Part shown: positions 16,235 to 25,165 of the stretch, piece after piece
Numbering within the stretch: position 1 is the first letter of the stretch
How the letters are laid out: every line of letters starts with the position of its first letter
From: an uncultured Bacteroidales bacterium
GTDB lineage: Bacteria > Bacteroidota > Bacteroidia > Bacteroidales > UBA11471
Direction: 5' to 3'
Assembly: GCA_944325415.1 (NCBI GenBank)
Contig: CALUZW010000010.1
Location: forward strand, 28,509 to 92,508
DNA: 64,000 nucleotides
Notes under the pieces: generated by a model
The model's database searches: none
What the model was told of the DNA's origin: nothing
The model's input: the letters and a program-made list of their open reading frames with translations, nothing else
Translations under genes and position numbers: made by a program

Positions 16235-16558
16235 ATGGATAACGAATGGCAACTGTGGCCGCACCTGCAAGGGCTTCTTATAGGAGCTGCGACATTTCTC
16301 ATTATCGGGTTTTTTCACCCGCTGGTCATTAAGGCCGAATACTATTGGGGCACCCGTAGCCGCTGGGCATTCCTGGCATTGGGTGTAGCCGGTATCACTG
16401 CCTCTCTGGCCGTGGAAAACCAGACCCTCTCGTCGCTATGCGGAGTAACAGCCTTCTCGGCCCTGTGGAGCATACGCGAAATAAAACAACAGGAAGAGCG
16501 GGTGCGCAAGGGTTGGTTCCCGCGCAATCCCAAACGGAAATACCCGTTCAATCAATAA
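16235..16558 (+). CDS. DUF4491 family membrane protein
   Basis: 107 residues with three hydrophobic segments (about 11-33, 43-60 and 65-80) and a basic C-terminus with the block RVRKGWFPRNPKRKYPF. The HLQGLLIGAATFLIIGFFHPLVIKAEYYWG start and this tail are characteristic of the small DUF4491 proteins common in Bacteroidales, whose function is unknown. It is 62 nt after rubrerythrin and could be on the same transcript. No catalytic residues are evident. Confidence 0.8.
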   Translation: MDNEWQLWPHLQGLLIGAATFLIIGFFHPLVIKAEYYWGTRSRWAFLALGVAGITASLAVENQTLSSLCGVTAFSALWSIREIKQQEERVRKGWFPRNPKRKYPFNQ

Positions 16559-16634
16559 AGAGAAAAAGTTCAAGGAATAAAAAAGCGTCCCGTCTGTTGA
16601 GAGACAGGACAACGAAGGTAAAAAGATAGGTTAC

Positions 16635-16680
16635 AAAAAGGTAAGGCGGTTGCTTCTTGAAGCGACCGCCTTACCTTTTT
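16635..16680. terminator. Bidirectional terminator between DUF4491 gene and rpiB
   Basis: AAAAAGGTAAGGCGGTTGCTT (16635-16655) pairs with 16661-16680 with a single G-U wobble. A and T tracts at both ends suit both convergent transcripts. Confidence 0.8.
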
Positions 16681-16695
16681 AGGGAAGATTGACGA

Positions 16696-17151
16696 CTACT
16701 CTTTTACGGCAATCTTATCGATGCGACGCTGATGACGTCCACCCTCAAACGCAGTAGAGAAAAAGGCTTCCAGAATAGCCTGGGCCGTCGTCTGGTCGAT
16801 AAAGCGTCCGGGCATTACACACACATTGGCATCGTTGTGCTGACGGGCCAGCCGGGCAATCTCTTCAATCCAGCAAAGGGCTGCTCTCACCCCCTGATGT
16901 TTGTTGAGGGTAATGTTTATGCCATTGCCGCTCCCGCACACGGCCACGCCGGGATAACACTCGCCTCGCTCCACGGCAAGAGCCAGCGGGTGGGCAAAAT
17001 CGGGATAATCACAACTCTCGGTCGAATAGGTTCCGAAATCACGATAGGGAACACCTTGCTCCGACAACCACGAAGCGACAAACTGCTTCAACTCATAGCC
17101 GGCATGGTCGCAAGCCAAGCCTACCGGAACGCCGGGTTTCAAAATACTCAT
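16696..17151 (-). CDS. rpiB: Ribose 5-phosphate isomerase B
   Basis: 151 residues from ATG 17151. Interconverts ribose 5-phosphate and ribulose 5-phosphate. RpiB/LacA family blocks: VGLACDHAGYELK, DFGTYSTESCDYPDFA, GVAVCGSGNGINITLNKHQGVRAALCW, and ARLARQHNDANVCVMPGRF. The active-site Cys in CGSGNG and the His in CDHAG are present. It stands alone on the minus strand, divergent from the AsmA-like gene. Confidence 0.95.
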   Translation of the reverse strand: MSILKPGVPVGLACDHAGYELKQFVASWLSEQGVPYRDFGTYSTESCDYPDFAHPLALAVERGECYPGVAVCGSGNGINITLNKHQGVRAALCWIEEIARLARQHNDANVCVMPGRFIDQTTAQAILEAFFSTAFEGGRHQRRIDKIAVKE

Positions 17152-17206
17152 AATCAAGATTTTTTAATAATACCTATAAAAATCTTTTCGGCTATACTTT
17201 CTTAGA

Positions 17207-17238
17207 CAAAGGTACATGATACACGGCATAAAACCAAA
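17207..17238 (-). promoter_or_regulatory. Promoter of rpiB
   Basis: On the minus strand, TTTG (17238-17235), 20 nt, TACCTTTG (17214-17207): a full Bacteroidetes promoter 56 nt before the rpiB ATG. Confidence 0.75.
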
Positions 17239-17319
17239 AAAAAGATATTTTATCATGAATAACGAATTTTAGAGCAGATTTAAACCCAAATCTCGGCAGC
17301 ATTAGAGAAAAGTTTTCAT

Positions 17320-17327
17320 TATCTTTG
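17320..17327 (+). promoter_or_regulatory. -7 box TATCTTTG of the AsmA-like gene
   Basis: TAnnTTTG match 36 nt before ATG 17364. It overlaps a TTG that would otherwise extend the open frame, arguing for the downstream start. Confidence 0.55.
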
Positions 17328-17363
17328 AGTCGTGCAACATCTATTCTTGAAAAACCGGTTATC

Positions 17364-20009
17364 ATGAAAACATTCCTGAAAATTTTTGCCGTCGTCATCG
17401 TAATCATCGTAGCGCTGCTCATAGCCATACCCCTGATACTGAAAGGCAAACTGGCCGATATCGTAAAAGCCGAAGCCAACAAGATGCTCAATGCCCGGCT
17501 CGACTTTGAAGAACTCGACATCAGCCTGCTGCGCAATTTTCCCCAAGCCACTCTTGTCCTGACAAATCTATCGCTCATCGGGACAGGCGAATTTGAAGGC
17601 GACACCCTCGCCGCAGCAGACGAGGTGGCCGCTGCGGTCAATTTGATGAGCCTCTTCGACGATACGGGTTACGAAATCACCTACGTCACACTCGAACACC
17701 CCACCGTACACGCTATCGTACACTCTGGCGGTGCGGTAAACTGGGATATCTTGAAAACCGACAACACGGCAACCGAAGAGGGTGCCGGCGAAACGTCAGA
17801 GAGCAGTACATTCGACCTGCAACTGCGAAAGTTCCGCATCACCGACGCCTGCCTCTCCTACACCGACGAAGCCTCAAACACGTCCTTCTCGATCGGGAAA
17901 CTCAACCTTGCCCTCACAGGAAAGCTGAGCGGCCTGGAAACAGCCCTGCAATGCAAAGCCCTGATACAAAACATCGACATGAGCATGGAGGGAGTCAGCT
18001 ACCTGCACAACGCCGAATTGGAGGCCGACATGAAACTGATAGCCGACCTCAACAACTACACCTTCACGCTGGACGAAAACCGCCTGCGGCTCAACGCCAT
18101 CGAAACGACGCTCGACGGCTGGGTGGCCATGCCCGACACCAGCATTGACATGGACATCAGACTCTCCACCCCGAAAATCAATTTCAAAGATATTCTGTCG
18201 ATGATTCCGGCTATTTACCAAAACAACTTTGCCGACTTACAGACCTCGGGTAACGTATCGCTCACCGCCGAGGCAAAGGGACGCCTCGATGCCAATACGC
18301 TCCCGGCTTTCACCGTAGCTCTCGACGTAGACAAGGCCCGGCTCTTCTACACCGGCATGCCCCGTTCGGTCGACGACATCGATATTGCCCTGCGAGTGGC
18401 CAACAACGGAGGCGACCTCGACCAGACAACCATCGATGTAAGCACATTCAGATTCACATTTGCCGGTAATCCCTTTGCCCTGACACTTCACGCGTCGCAC
18501 CCGATGTCGGACCTGCAATTCGGTGCCTCGGCCAAAGGCGCTATCGACCTCGGCAAAATCGAAGAAATCTATCCCCTGGGCGACTCTATCGCCCTGAGCG
18601 GCGTCATCACCACCGACATCACACTCAACGGCCGTATGTCGGACATCGAAAAGAAAAATTACCAGAACATACAAGGTGAAGGTAATCTGTCGATATCGGA
18701 AATGAACCTCTCTCTCACAGGGCTCCCGCCCATTGTCATTGCCCAGGCCGATACGCGGATAACCCCCGAAGCCATGAACCTCACACGTTTTGACCTCACC
18801 GTAGGCCGAAGCGATTTGCAAGCCACGGGCAAGATAAGCAACTACCTACCCTACGTCATGGCCGGCGGGACACTGCAAGGCAACCTCTCGCTTTCGTCGT
18901 CGCAACTCGACCTCAACGAGCTTCTGACAACAGAAGATACTCCCGACAGCAACGCCGCAGCCGACAGCACAGCTACCGATACCACCTCGCTCAGCGTCTT
19001 TATCGTCCCCGAAGACCTGGACCTCTCCATGCAGGCCCGCGTCAAGAAAATAATTTTCGACAACATGACACTGGGTAATTTTACCGGGAAAGTCTCGGTC
19101 AAAAACGGGACAGCCTCGCTGGACGGCATTTCAGTAGATGCCCTCGGCGGAAACATCTCGGCCAACGGTTCATACAGCACCGCATCGTCGACAACTTCTC
19201 CGCGGGTTTCCCTCGCACTGGGCATCAAAGAGGCTTCGTTCAAGGAGACCTTTGAGCAACTCGACTTCGTTCAACAACTGGTGCCGCTCTTTGCCAAGAC
19301 CGGCGGGAACTACTCAATCAGCGCCAACCTCGACACACGCCTCGACTCACAGATGTCGCCCATACTCAACAGCCTCACGGCCAAAGGTTCCCTGCAATCG
19401 AAAAACATCGAGATACAGAACCTCGAAGTCTTTGACCTACTGGCCAACCTGCTGAAAAACGACAAGTTGCGCAAAGTCGAAGCCAAAGACATCAATATAC
19501 GTTTTGCCATTACCGACGGACGGGTACAGACCTCACCGTTTGACCTGAAAATAGGCAATACAAAACTTACCCTCTCGGGCTCGACAGGTCTCGACCAGAC
19601 CATCGACTATACGGCCCTCATCGACCTCAGTAAAGAGAAGGTCATCAGCGACTACGTAGGCATTGTCGAAGCCCGCATAGGCGGCACCTTTGCCAAACCG
19701 ACCATCGACATCGACACCGAATCGCTCGTGAAACAGGCCGTCACCAACAAGGTTGTCGAGGCCATTGCCGGGAAAGGCACCACCGAAGAGCAGGTGGCCA
19801 ACATCAGACAGAAAGCCGAAGAGGCCGGGCGCCTTTTGGTAGAGACCGCCGAACGTGAAGGAGAGAAACTGGTCGAGAAAGCCTCGAACCCCCTGGCCAA
19901 GATAGCCGCCAAAGCCGCCAAAACAAAAATGGTAGAAGAGGCCCAGAAACAAGCAGCCCGGCTGGCCGACGAAGCCGAAGCACAAATACGCAAGCTAAAA
20001 GGGGAATAA
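17364..20009 (+). CDS. AsmA family envelope protein
   Basis: 881 residues. An N-terminal membrane anchor (MKTFLKIFAVVIVIIVALLIAIPLIL) is followed at once by the AsmA signature of a beta repeat: LDFEELDISLLRNFPQATLVLTNLSLIG. The rest is rich in short beta strands of the TamB/AsmA bridge type. A C-terminal AsmA_2-like part (VEAKDINIRFAITDGRVQTSPFDLKIGNTKLTLSGS) precedes a charged helical Ala/Glu/Lys tail (about 800-881). AsmA proteins are thought to carry phospholipid between inner and outer membranes. Monocistronic, 167 nt before pstS. The start at 17364 is chosen because 17325 lies in the promoter. Confidence 0.85.
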   Translation: MKTFLKIFAVVIVIIVALLIAIPLILKGKLADIVKAEANKMLNARLDFEELDISLLRNFPQATLVLTNLSLIGTGEFEGDTLAAADEVAAAVNLMSLFDDTGYEITYVTLEHPTVHAIVHSGGAVNWDILKTDNTATEEGAGETSESSTFDLQLRKFRITDACLSYTDEASNTSFSIGKLNLALTGKLSGLETALQCKALIQNIDMSMEGVSYLHNAELEADMKLIADLNNYTFTLDENRLRLNAIETTLDGWVAMPDTSIDMDIRLSTPKINFKDILSMIPAIYQNNFADLQTSGNVSLTAEAKGRLDANTLPAFTVALDVDKARLFYTGMPRSVDDIDIALRVANNGGDLDQTTIDVSTFRFTFAGNPFALTLHASHPMSDLQFGASAKGAIDLGKIEEIYPLGDSIALSGVITTDITLNGRMSDIEKKNYQNIQGEGNLSISEMNLSLTGLPPIVIAQADTRITPEAMNLTRFDLTVGRSDLQATGKISNYLPYVMAGGTLQGNLSLSSSQLDLNELLTTEDTPDSNAAADSTATDTTSLSVFIVPEDLDLSMQARVKKIIFDNMTLGNFTGKVSVKNGTASLDGISVDALGGNISANGSYSTASSTTSPRVSLALGIKEASFKETFEQLDFVQQLVPLFAKTGGNYSISANLDTRLDSQMSPILNSLTAKGSLQSKNIEIQNLEVFDLLANLLKNDKLRKVEAKDINIRFAITDGRVQTSPFDLKIGNTKLTLSGSTGLDQTIDYTALIDLSKEKVISDYVGIVEARIGGTFAKPTIDIDTESLVKQAVTNKVVEAIAGKGTTEEQVANIRQKAEEAGRLLVETAEREGEKLVEKASNPLAKIAAKAAKTKMVEEAQKQAARLADEAEAQIRKLKGE

Positions 20010-20080
20010 CCAGGCGAAGAGGCGAAGCGTCCTTTTATGCAAAAAAGGGTAAAAGGCGGTCGCATTTCGACTTTTATTCG

Positions 20081-20088
20081 TAGATTTG
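20081..20088 (+). promoter_or_regulatory. -7 box TAGATTTG of pstSCAB
   Basis: TAnnTTTG match 89 nt before the pstS ATG. The -33 is poor, as expected for an activator-dependent promoter. No Pho box could be identified by eye. Confidence 0.45.
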
Positions 20089-20176
20089 CAAATCTTTACG
20101 CCAAATAACCGTCGGCTCCGCACTTCAATCGAAACGGAAAAACGACAAACTAAGAACGGATAACAGATATCGGATT

Positions 20177-21157
20177 ATGAAAAAATGGTTAGCTATCGCA
20201 AGCATATTTACACTTGTAGGGACAACAAGCTGCAAACAGCCTGCCCAATCAGGAAATAGTCAAGACACGAATATCGCATCGGGCGACACACTCACGGGCG
20301 ACATCTCCCTCTCGGGTGCATTTGCCCTCTACCCCATGGTTGTAAGATGGGCCGACGAGTTCAAGCAACTGCACCCCAACGTGCGCATCGACATATCGGG
20401 CGGTGGAGCCGGTAAAGGCATGACCGACGCCCTGGCTCAGGTAGTCGACTTGGGTATGGTTTCGCGCGAGATATACGACGTTGAGACCGAGAAAGGCGCA
20501 TTGGGATTTGCCGTTGTAAAAGATGCCGTCGTGGCAACCGTCAACGTCAAGAACCCCCACTTCGCCGAGATATGCGCCAAAGGACTGACCAAAGCCAGCG
20601 CACAAGCCTTGTGGAACAATCAATATTCCTCGTATGGAGAGTTTTTAGGAACGAATAGCGATGTGCCCGTACACGTCTACACCCGTTCCGACGCCTGCGG
20701 CGCCGCCGAGACATGGGCCTTGTGGTTTGGCAAACGGCAGGAACAGTTGCAGGGCACTGCCGTATATGGCGACCCTGGCGTATCGGCTGCCGTACAGAAA
20801 GACCGCGTAGGTATCGGCTACAACAACATTGCCTATGCCTACGATATGCGTACCCACAAGCCGTATGAGGGTCTGGCTGTCATTCCCATCGACGTAAACG
20901 AGAACGGACAAATCGACGAAGACGAAAAATTCTACGAAAACAGCGCCGACCTCATTGCTGCCATCGGCGACGGACGCTACCCCTCACCTCCTGCCCGAGA
21001 CCTTTACCTGGTCAGCAACGGCGTGCCCGAAAAACCGGCAGTGGTAGAGTTTATCAAATACGCACTCACCGAGGGTCAAAAATACGCCATCGAAACAGGA
21101 TATATACCTCTGCCCGAAACAACCATCAACGAGAGTCTGAAAAAACTCAATCCCTAA
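20177..21157 (+). CDS. pstS: Phosphate ABC transporter substrate-binding lipoprotein
   Basis: 326 residues with a lipoprotein signal ending in LVGTTSC (Cys about 19). Binds inorganic phosphate for the PstCAB transporter. The PstS fold is indicated by SGAFALYPMVVRWADEFKQLHP, the phosphate-loop type GGGAGKGMTDALAQVVDLGMVSR and the YTRSDACGAAETWALW block. First gene of the pst operon. pstC follows 12 nt after the stop. Confidence 0.92.
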   Translation: MKKWLAIASIFTLVGTTSCKQPAQSGNSQDTNIASGDTLTGDISLSGAFALYPMVVRWADEFKQLHPNVRIDISGGGAGKGMTDALAQVVDLGMVSREIYDVETEKGALGFAVVKDAVVATVNVKNPHFAEICAKGLTKASAQALWNNQYSSYGEFLGTNSDVPVHVYTRSDACGAAETWALWFGKRQEQLQGTAVYGDPGVSAAVQKDRVGIGYNNIAYAYDMRTHKPYEGLAVIPIDVNENGQIDEDEKFYENSADLIAAIGDGRYPSPPARDLYLVSNGVPEKPAVVEFIKYALTEGQKYAIETGYIPLPETTINESLKKLNP

Positions 21158-21169
21158 TCGCTCCCGACG

Positions 21170-22078
21170 ATGGATTTATCGCTACTACAACGACGCATAT
21201 TCAAGGATAAAGCCGCCCGATGGGTCATGCTCATCTTGACAGGGCTCTCGCTTTTCCTCCTTGTCGCCATAGGAATAGGCCTGTTTTTCAAAAGCCGTCT
21301 TATCCTCTCCGAACATTCCCTTTGGGATTTGCTCTCGGGTTCTGCCTGGAAACCGCTCAGTGGAGAATTCGGATTCCTGCCTTTCATCGTGGGAACACTT
21401 TTCGTTACCGCCCTGTCGATAGCCATAGCACTGCCCATATCGCTACTCTCGGCCATATTCCTCACCGAGTACGCCAGCTCGTGGGTAAAGCGGGTCGTAT
21501 TCCCCATTTTCGACATTCTGGCGGGTATCCCCTCGGTCGTTTACGGTGTATGGGGTACCCTCATTATCGTACCCTGGATTGCCGACAAACTCGGTCCGCG
21601 CTTTGTCGACTACACCAGCGGCTACACCGTACTGGCCAGCGGCATCGTACTGGGCATCATGATACTGCCTATCCTGGTGAGCCTGCTCATCGAGATATTT
21701 ACCATCGTACCGCAAGACTACCGCGAGGCATCGGCTTCGCTGGGAGCAACCAAGTGGCAGACCTGCTCGAAGGTGATTCTGCGCAAAGCCATGCCGGGTA
21801 TCGTGGCCGCCGTGGTACTCTCCATATCAAAAGCCTTCGGCGAAACCATCGCCGTACTCATGGTGTGCGGCAACTACGCCGCCATACCCCGGTCGCTCTT
21901 CGACCCCTGTTACCCGCTACCGGCCCTCATCGCCAACAACTACGGCGAGATGCTGTCGCTGCCGCTTTACGAGTCGGCCCTGATGTTCGCCGCCTTCATA
22001 CTATTCTTCATCATACTGGTATTCAACATCATATCGCGCTGGATACTGCGTAATATCGAACGAAGCTACAAAATGTAA
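21170..22078 (+). CDS. pstC: Phosphate ABC transporter permease PstC
   Basis: 302 residues with about six transmembrane helices. The cytoplasmic EAA loop that docks to the ATPase is visible as YREASASLGATKWQTCSKVILRKAMPGI. The motif FPIFDILAGIPSVVYGVWG is typical of PstC/PstA permeases. It pairs with PstA to form the phosphate channel. An 18-nt junction to pstA (17 nt between stop and start) contains GGAGGATG. Confidence 0.93.
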   Translation: MDLSLLQRRIFKDKAARWVMLILTGLSLFLLVAIGIGLFFKSRLILSEHSLWDLLSGSAWKPLSGEFGFLPFIVGTLFVTALSIAIALPISLLSAIFLTEYASSWVKRVVFPIFDILAGIPSVVYGVWGTLIIVPWIADKLGPRFVDYTSGYTVLASGIVLGIMILPILVSLLIEIFTIVPQDYREASASLGATKWQTCSKVILRKAMPGIVAAVVLSISKAFGETIAVLMVCGNYAAIPRSLFDPCYPLPALIANNYGEMLSLPLYESALMFAAFILFFIILVFNIISRWILRNIERSYKM

Positions 22079-22095
22079 CCGGAGGATGCCGACCT

Positions 22096-22944
22096 ATGAA
22101 AACAAAATTTATCGTTGAGAAAATTTTCTTCGGACTGATGATTATCTCGGTCATTCTGGTATTTGCATTCCTGGGCAGTATCCTCATCACCATCATACGC
22201 AACGGCTGGCCGGCCATGTCGTGGGACATGATAACCCAACTGCCCGGTGGCGGTTTCTACATCGGGAAAGAGGGTGGCGTACTTAATGCCATCGTAGGCT
22301 CTATCTACATTGTAGGAGCCTCGACGATACTCGGTCTGCTCATCAGTATTCCCATCGTCTTTTTCATCAACATCTACCTGAAAAACGACTCCAAACTGGC
22401 CAGCATCACCCGACTGTCGTTCGACGTGCTGTATGGAATACCCTCGATTGTATATGGAGCGTTCGGCTTCACCATCATGATATTCCTCGGGCTGCGTACC
22501 TCGCTGCTGGGCGGAATCATTGTCATCACCCTGCTGATTATACCCATCTTCGTGCGTTCGATGGACGAGGTGGCCCGCCAACTGCCCAAGCACCTGCTCG
22601 AAGCCTCCTATTCGCTGGGCGCCACACGTTATGAAACCATCAAAGTAGCCATACGCCAGATTGCACCGGGCATTGCCACGGCCACTCTGCTGTCGATAGG
22701 CCGCGCCATAGGCGACGCGGCCGGTGTGATGTTTACTGCCGGCTTTACCGACAGCATACCCACCTCGCTCGACCAGCCGGCCGCCACACTGCCGCTGGCC
22801 ATCTTCTTCCAGTTGAGCAGCCCCCTGCCCGAGGTGCGCGAACGGGCCTACGCCGCCGCCCTGCTGCTGACCCTCATCGTACTTGTATTAAGTATTGTGG
22901 GGCGTATGATTACTCACCGTTTTTCAAAAAACAAGATAAAATAA
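22096..22944 (+). CDS. pstA: Phosphate ABC transporter permease PstA
   Basis: 282 residues with about six transmembrane segments. The sequence FDVLYGIPSIVYGAFGF and the EAA loop LLEASYSLGATRYETIKVAIRQIAPGIATA identify the PstA permease. It is followed by pstB with a 1-nt stop-start overlap (TAATG at 22942-22946), so translation is probably coupled. Confidence 0.93.
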   Translation: MKTKFIVEKIFFGLMIISVILVFAFLGSILITIIRNGWPAMSWDMITQLPGGGFYIGKEGGVLNAIVGSIYIVGASTILGLLISIPIVFFINIYLKNDSKLASITRLSFDVLYGIPSIVYGAFGFTIMIFLGLRTSLLGGIIVITLLIIPIFVRSMDEVARQLPKHLLEASYSLGATRYETIKVAIRQIAPGIATATLLSIGRAIGDAAGVMFTAGFTDSIPTSLDQPAATLPLAIFFQLSSPLPEVRERAYAAALLLTLIVLVLSIVGRMITHRFSKNKIK

Positions 22945-23801
22945 TGGAGAAAGGAAAGTCTGTATTCGGTCATATATTCAAAGGGTTCAACCGGTCGTCG
23001 CAACACGATGAAGACATTTCGCTTGCCGAAGAGTGCAACCGTGCAGAAGACGCCGTTATCAAAATCGAAAACCTGAACATCTATATCCGCAACAACCATA
23101 TTCTCAAAAACGTCAATCTCACCCTGCACGACAAGAAGATAACCTGTATTATCGGGCCGTCGGGTTGCGGAAAGACCACTCTGCTGCGCAGCATCAACCG
23201 CATGATTGACACCACCGAGCATCTGCGTGTCGAAGGCCGGGTGCTGGTAAGTGGCGAGGATATCTATGACCACAAGGCCGAAATCACTCACATACGAAAG
23301 AAAATAGGTCTGCTCTCGCAACGCCCCACCCCGCTGCCCATGTCGATATACGACAACATCACCTACGGGTGCCGCATACACGGTGTGCGCAGCCGCAAGG
23401 TTCTCGACGCAACGGTCGAGAAATACCTCAAAGGCGTCAACCTGTGGGAAGAGGTAAAAGACCGCCTGCACAGCCCGGCATCGGCCCTCTCCATCGGACA
23501 ACAACAGCGGCTGTGCCTGGCCCGCGGACTGGCCGTGGAGCCCCAGTTTATCCTGGCCGACGAGTCGACCTCGGCTCTCGACCCCATATCGAGCAAACAC
23601 ATCGAAGACCTCTTTGCCAAACTGCGCGAACGCTACGGCATCATCATGGTTACCCACACCCTGCGCCAGGCTCTGCGCATTGCCGACTATGTGGTGTTCA
23701 TGTACATGGGCGAGGTCATCGAGCAGGGTACGGCCGAAGAGCTGTTCAAAAACCCGCAACACGAACTGACCAAACAATACCTGAGCGGCGTTTTCAGTTA
23801 A
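22944..23801 (+). CDS. pstB: Phosphate ABC transporter ATP-binding protein PstB
   Basis: 285 residues. Walker A is GPSGCGKTT, the ABC signature is LSIGQQQRLCLARGLA (Ile replaces the usual second Gly), Walker B is FILADESTSALDP, and the switch His lies in MVTHTLRQ. An N-terminal extension of about 45 residues precedes the ABC core, longer than in E. coli PstB (257 residues). A terminator follows immediately, and no phoU gene lies downstream as is common in other bacteria. Confidence 0.93.
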   Translation: MEKGKSVFGHIFKGFNRSSQHDEDISLAEECNRAEDAVIKIENLNIYIRNNHILKNVNLTLHDKKITCIIGPSGCGKTTLLRSINRMIDTTEHLRVEGRVLVSGEDIYDHKAEITHIRKKIGLLSQRPTPLPMSIYDNITYGCRIHGVRSRKVLDATVEKYLKGVNLWEEVKDRLHSPASALSIGQQQRLCLARGLAVEPQFILADESTSALDPISSKHIEDLFAKLRERYGIIMVTHTLRQALRIADYVVFMYMGEVIEQGTAEELFKNPQHELTKQYLSGVFS

Positions 23802-23818
23802 AAGAAAAAATCACCATA

Positions 23819-23861
23819 AAAATAACCGCCACCCGCAAGATTTCCGGGTGGCGGTTATTTT
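23819..23861 (+). terminator. Terminator of the pst operon
   Basis: A 17-bp stem (23819-23835 with 23845-23861) with a 9-nt loop ends in TTTTT. It can also serve the convergent minus-strand gene. Confidence 0.85.
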
Positions 23862-23869
23862 TATTTCTC

Positions 23870-24130
23870 TTATTTAAAACCATATTTTTTTAAACAAGCG
23901 TCCAAAGTTTTTATACCACATTTCTCCAAAACTATTCCTTCGGGAGAAATCAAGACATAATAAGGAAATTGATTACTCCCATAACGAAGAAACAGTCCTG
24001 TAATCCCGTCCTTATCCCAAAGATTCAGGCCGGCAACCGGCATTTTCCAAACAAACCACGGACGACGCCAACCATCTTCATCATCTACGGATATAGTCAT
24101 TAAGACCAACTTATCGGCATTTCGCTTTTC
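23870..24130 (-). CDS. C-terminal half of a split thioredoxin-like protein, -1 frame
   Basis: This frame continues the thioredoxin fold that breaks off in the gene at 24100-25080. Read through a -1 shift at the A7 tract, QKK is followed by EKRNADKLVLMTISVDDEDGW and the cis-proline strand FPYYVLISPEGIVLEKCG. That is the expected order after the CxxC helix of TlpA-like proteins. Without a shift it could start only at the ATG at 24100, which overlaps the upstream TAA (TAATG), and would then lack the redox motif. I read it as the other half of one gene, either frameshifted, phase-variable, or joined by programmed frameshifting. Confidence 0.6.
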   Translation of the reverse strand, partial: EKRNADKLVLMTISVDDEDGWRRPWFVWKMPVAGLNLWDKDGITGLFLRYGSNQFPYYVLISPEGIVLEKCGIKTLDACLKKYGFK

Positions 24131-25080
24131 TTTTTTTGCATATACGACATACTCTCTACGCACCCGACACAGTATTGCTGCCAAATATCCAATAAAATAT
24201 AACGGCCCAAATAATCGGCTATCCGATGCACGTTTCCCTCCAAATCATACAAGTCAGTATCGGCCATATAATCTCCCACCTCAACCGTTTCAGGAGGGAA
24301 AAGATTGGCCATGATACGACGACCATACACAGTCTTACGTTGTGCAGAATCCATTTTGGCCAACAAGCGTTCCAACTGTACACGATATACATCTGCATAA
24401 AATTTTGAAATATTCTCCACCTCTCGCAACCATACCTCACTCACAGGTGCATCGAGCATATACGTTATTTTCTTTCTGCACATGACATCATAGAGAGAAT
24501 CAAGGTGAGAATTCACAACGGCATACAAGACTTGCAAAGAATCTTTCTCAAAAGTTGTAATATCCTTTGAGTTTATCCATTTGCAGTAAGCATCTCTCTG
24601 AGCTATCGATTCGAGATACTCTTTATAAGGCTGCTTTACAATATCCCGATAGCGTTGTTCTTCTCGCTGTTCGGGCAAAGAACTGCTTACCTGCCAAAAC
24701 GGGAATAACGGACCCTTGCCTCGAACTTTGACAGTAATGCCGTTTTTCAGCCACACGGCAAGGCCCACAACAGAGGGAGTATTCTCGGCATTGACGTCCA
24801 AATAACAGAGCGTCAACTCTTCACTCGGAAAATTTCCTTTGATAAGAAACTTCCCATTTTTTACTGTATCGACCGCAAATCCTACCGCAGCCGTTTTCCA
24901 ACCGTTCATTCGTTGAAGGGTAACCACTGCACCATCGAGATTTTTCACCCGACCTTTTATCACGAAAGTTCTTTCCTCGGCAGGAATTTCCACAAAGAAA
25001 GCCAAGAACAGAAATAGACAAACATATCGGCTCAGACTTTTACCCGATACCAGACATCGACTCCACATAATTGAATTCAT
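24100..25080 (-). CDS. DUF4369/TlpA-like thioredoxin protein, N-terminal part ending at a frameshift
   Basis: 326 residues. An N-terminal signal segment (SRYVCLFLFLAFFVEIPAEE) and a DUF4369-like beta domain (FVIKGRVKNLDGAVVTLQRMNGWKT) precede a helical middle and a thioredoxin start, YILLDIWQQYCVGCVESMSYM, with the CVGC redox motif. After MQKKK the frame runs only seven more residues to a stop, so the thioredoxin fold is incomplete. The missing part is in the -1 frame (23870-24130). These periplasmic proteins usually handle disulfides or haem maturation. Base composition is visibly more AT-rich than neighbours. The start may also be the ATG at 25068. Confidence 0.65.
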   Translation of the reverse strand: MNSIMWSRCLVSGKSLSRYVCLFLFLAFFVEIPAEERTFVIKGRVKNLDGAVVTLQRMNGWKTAAVGFAVDTVKNGKFLIKGNFPSEELTLCYLDVNAENTPSVVGLAVWLKNGITVKVRGKGPLFPFWQVSSSLPEQREEQRYRDIVKQPYKEYLESIAQRDAYCKWINSKDITTFEKDSLQVLYAVVNSHLDSLYDVMCRKKITYMLDAPVSEVWLREVENISKFYADVYRVQLERLLAKMDSAQRKTVYGRRIMANLFPPETVEVGDYMADTDLYDLEGNVHRIADYLGRYILLDIWQQYCVGCVESMSYMQKKKSEMPISWS

Positions 25081-25165
25081 AAAAGAAGCACAACAACCTT
25101 TTCACACACAGGCAGAAATGCAATATAGTAATTTTTGTTTATAAATCCCCGTCGTTACCAATATT

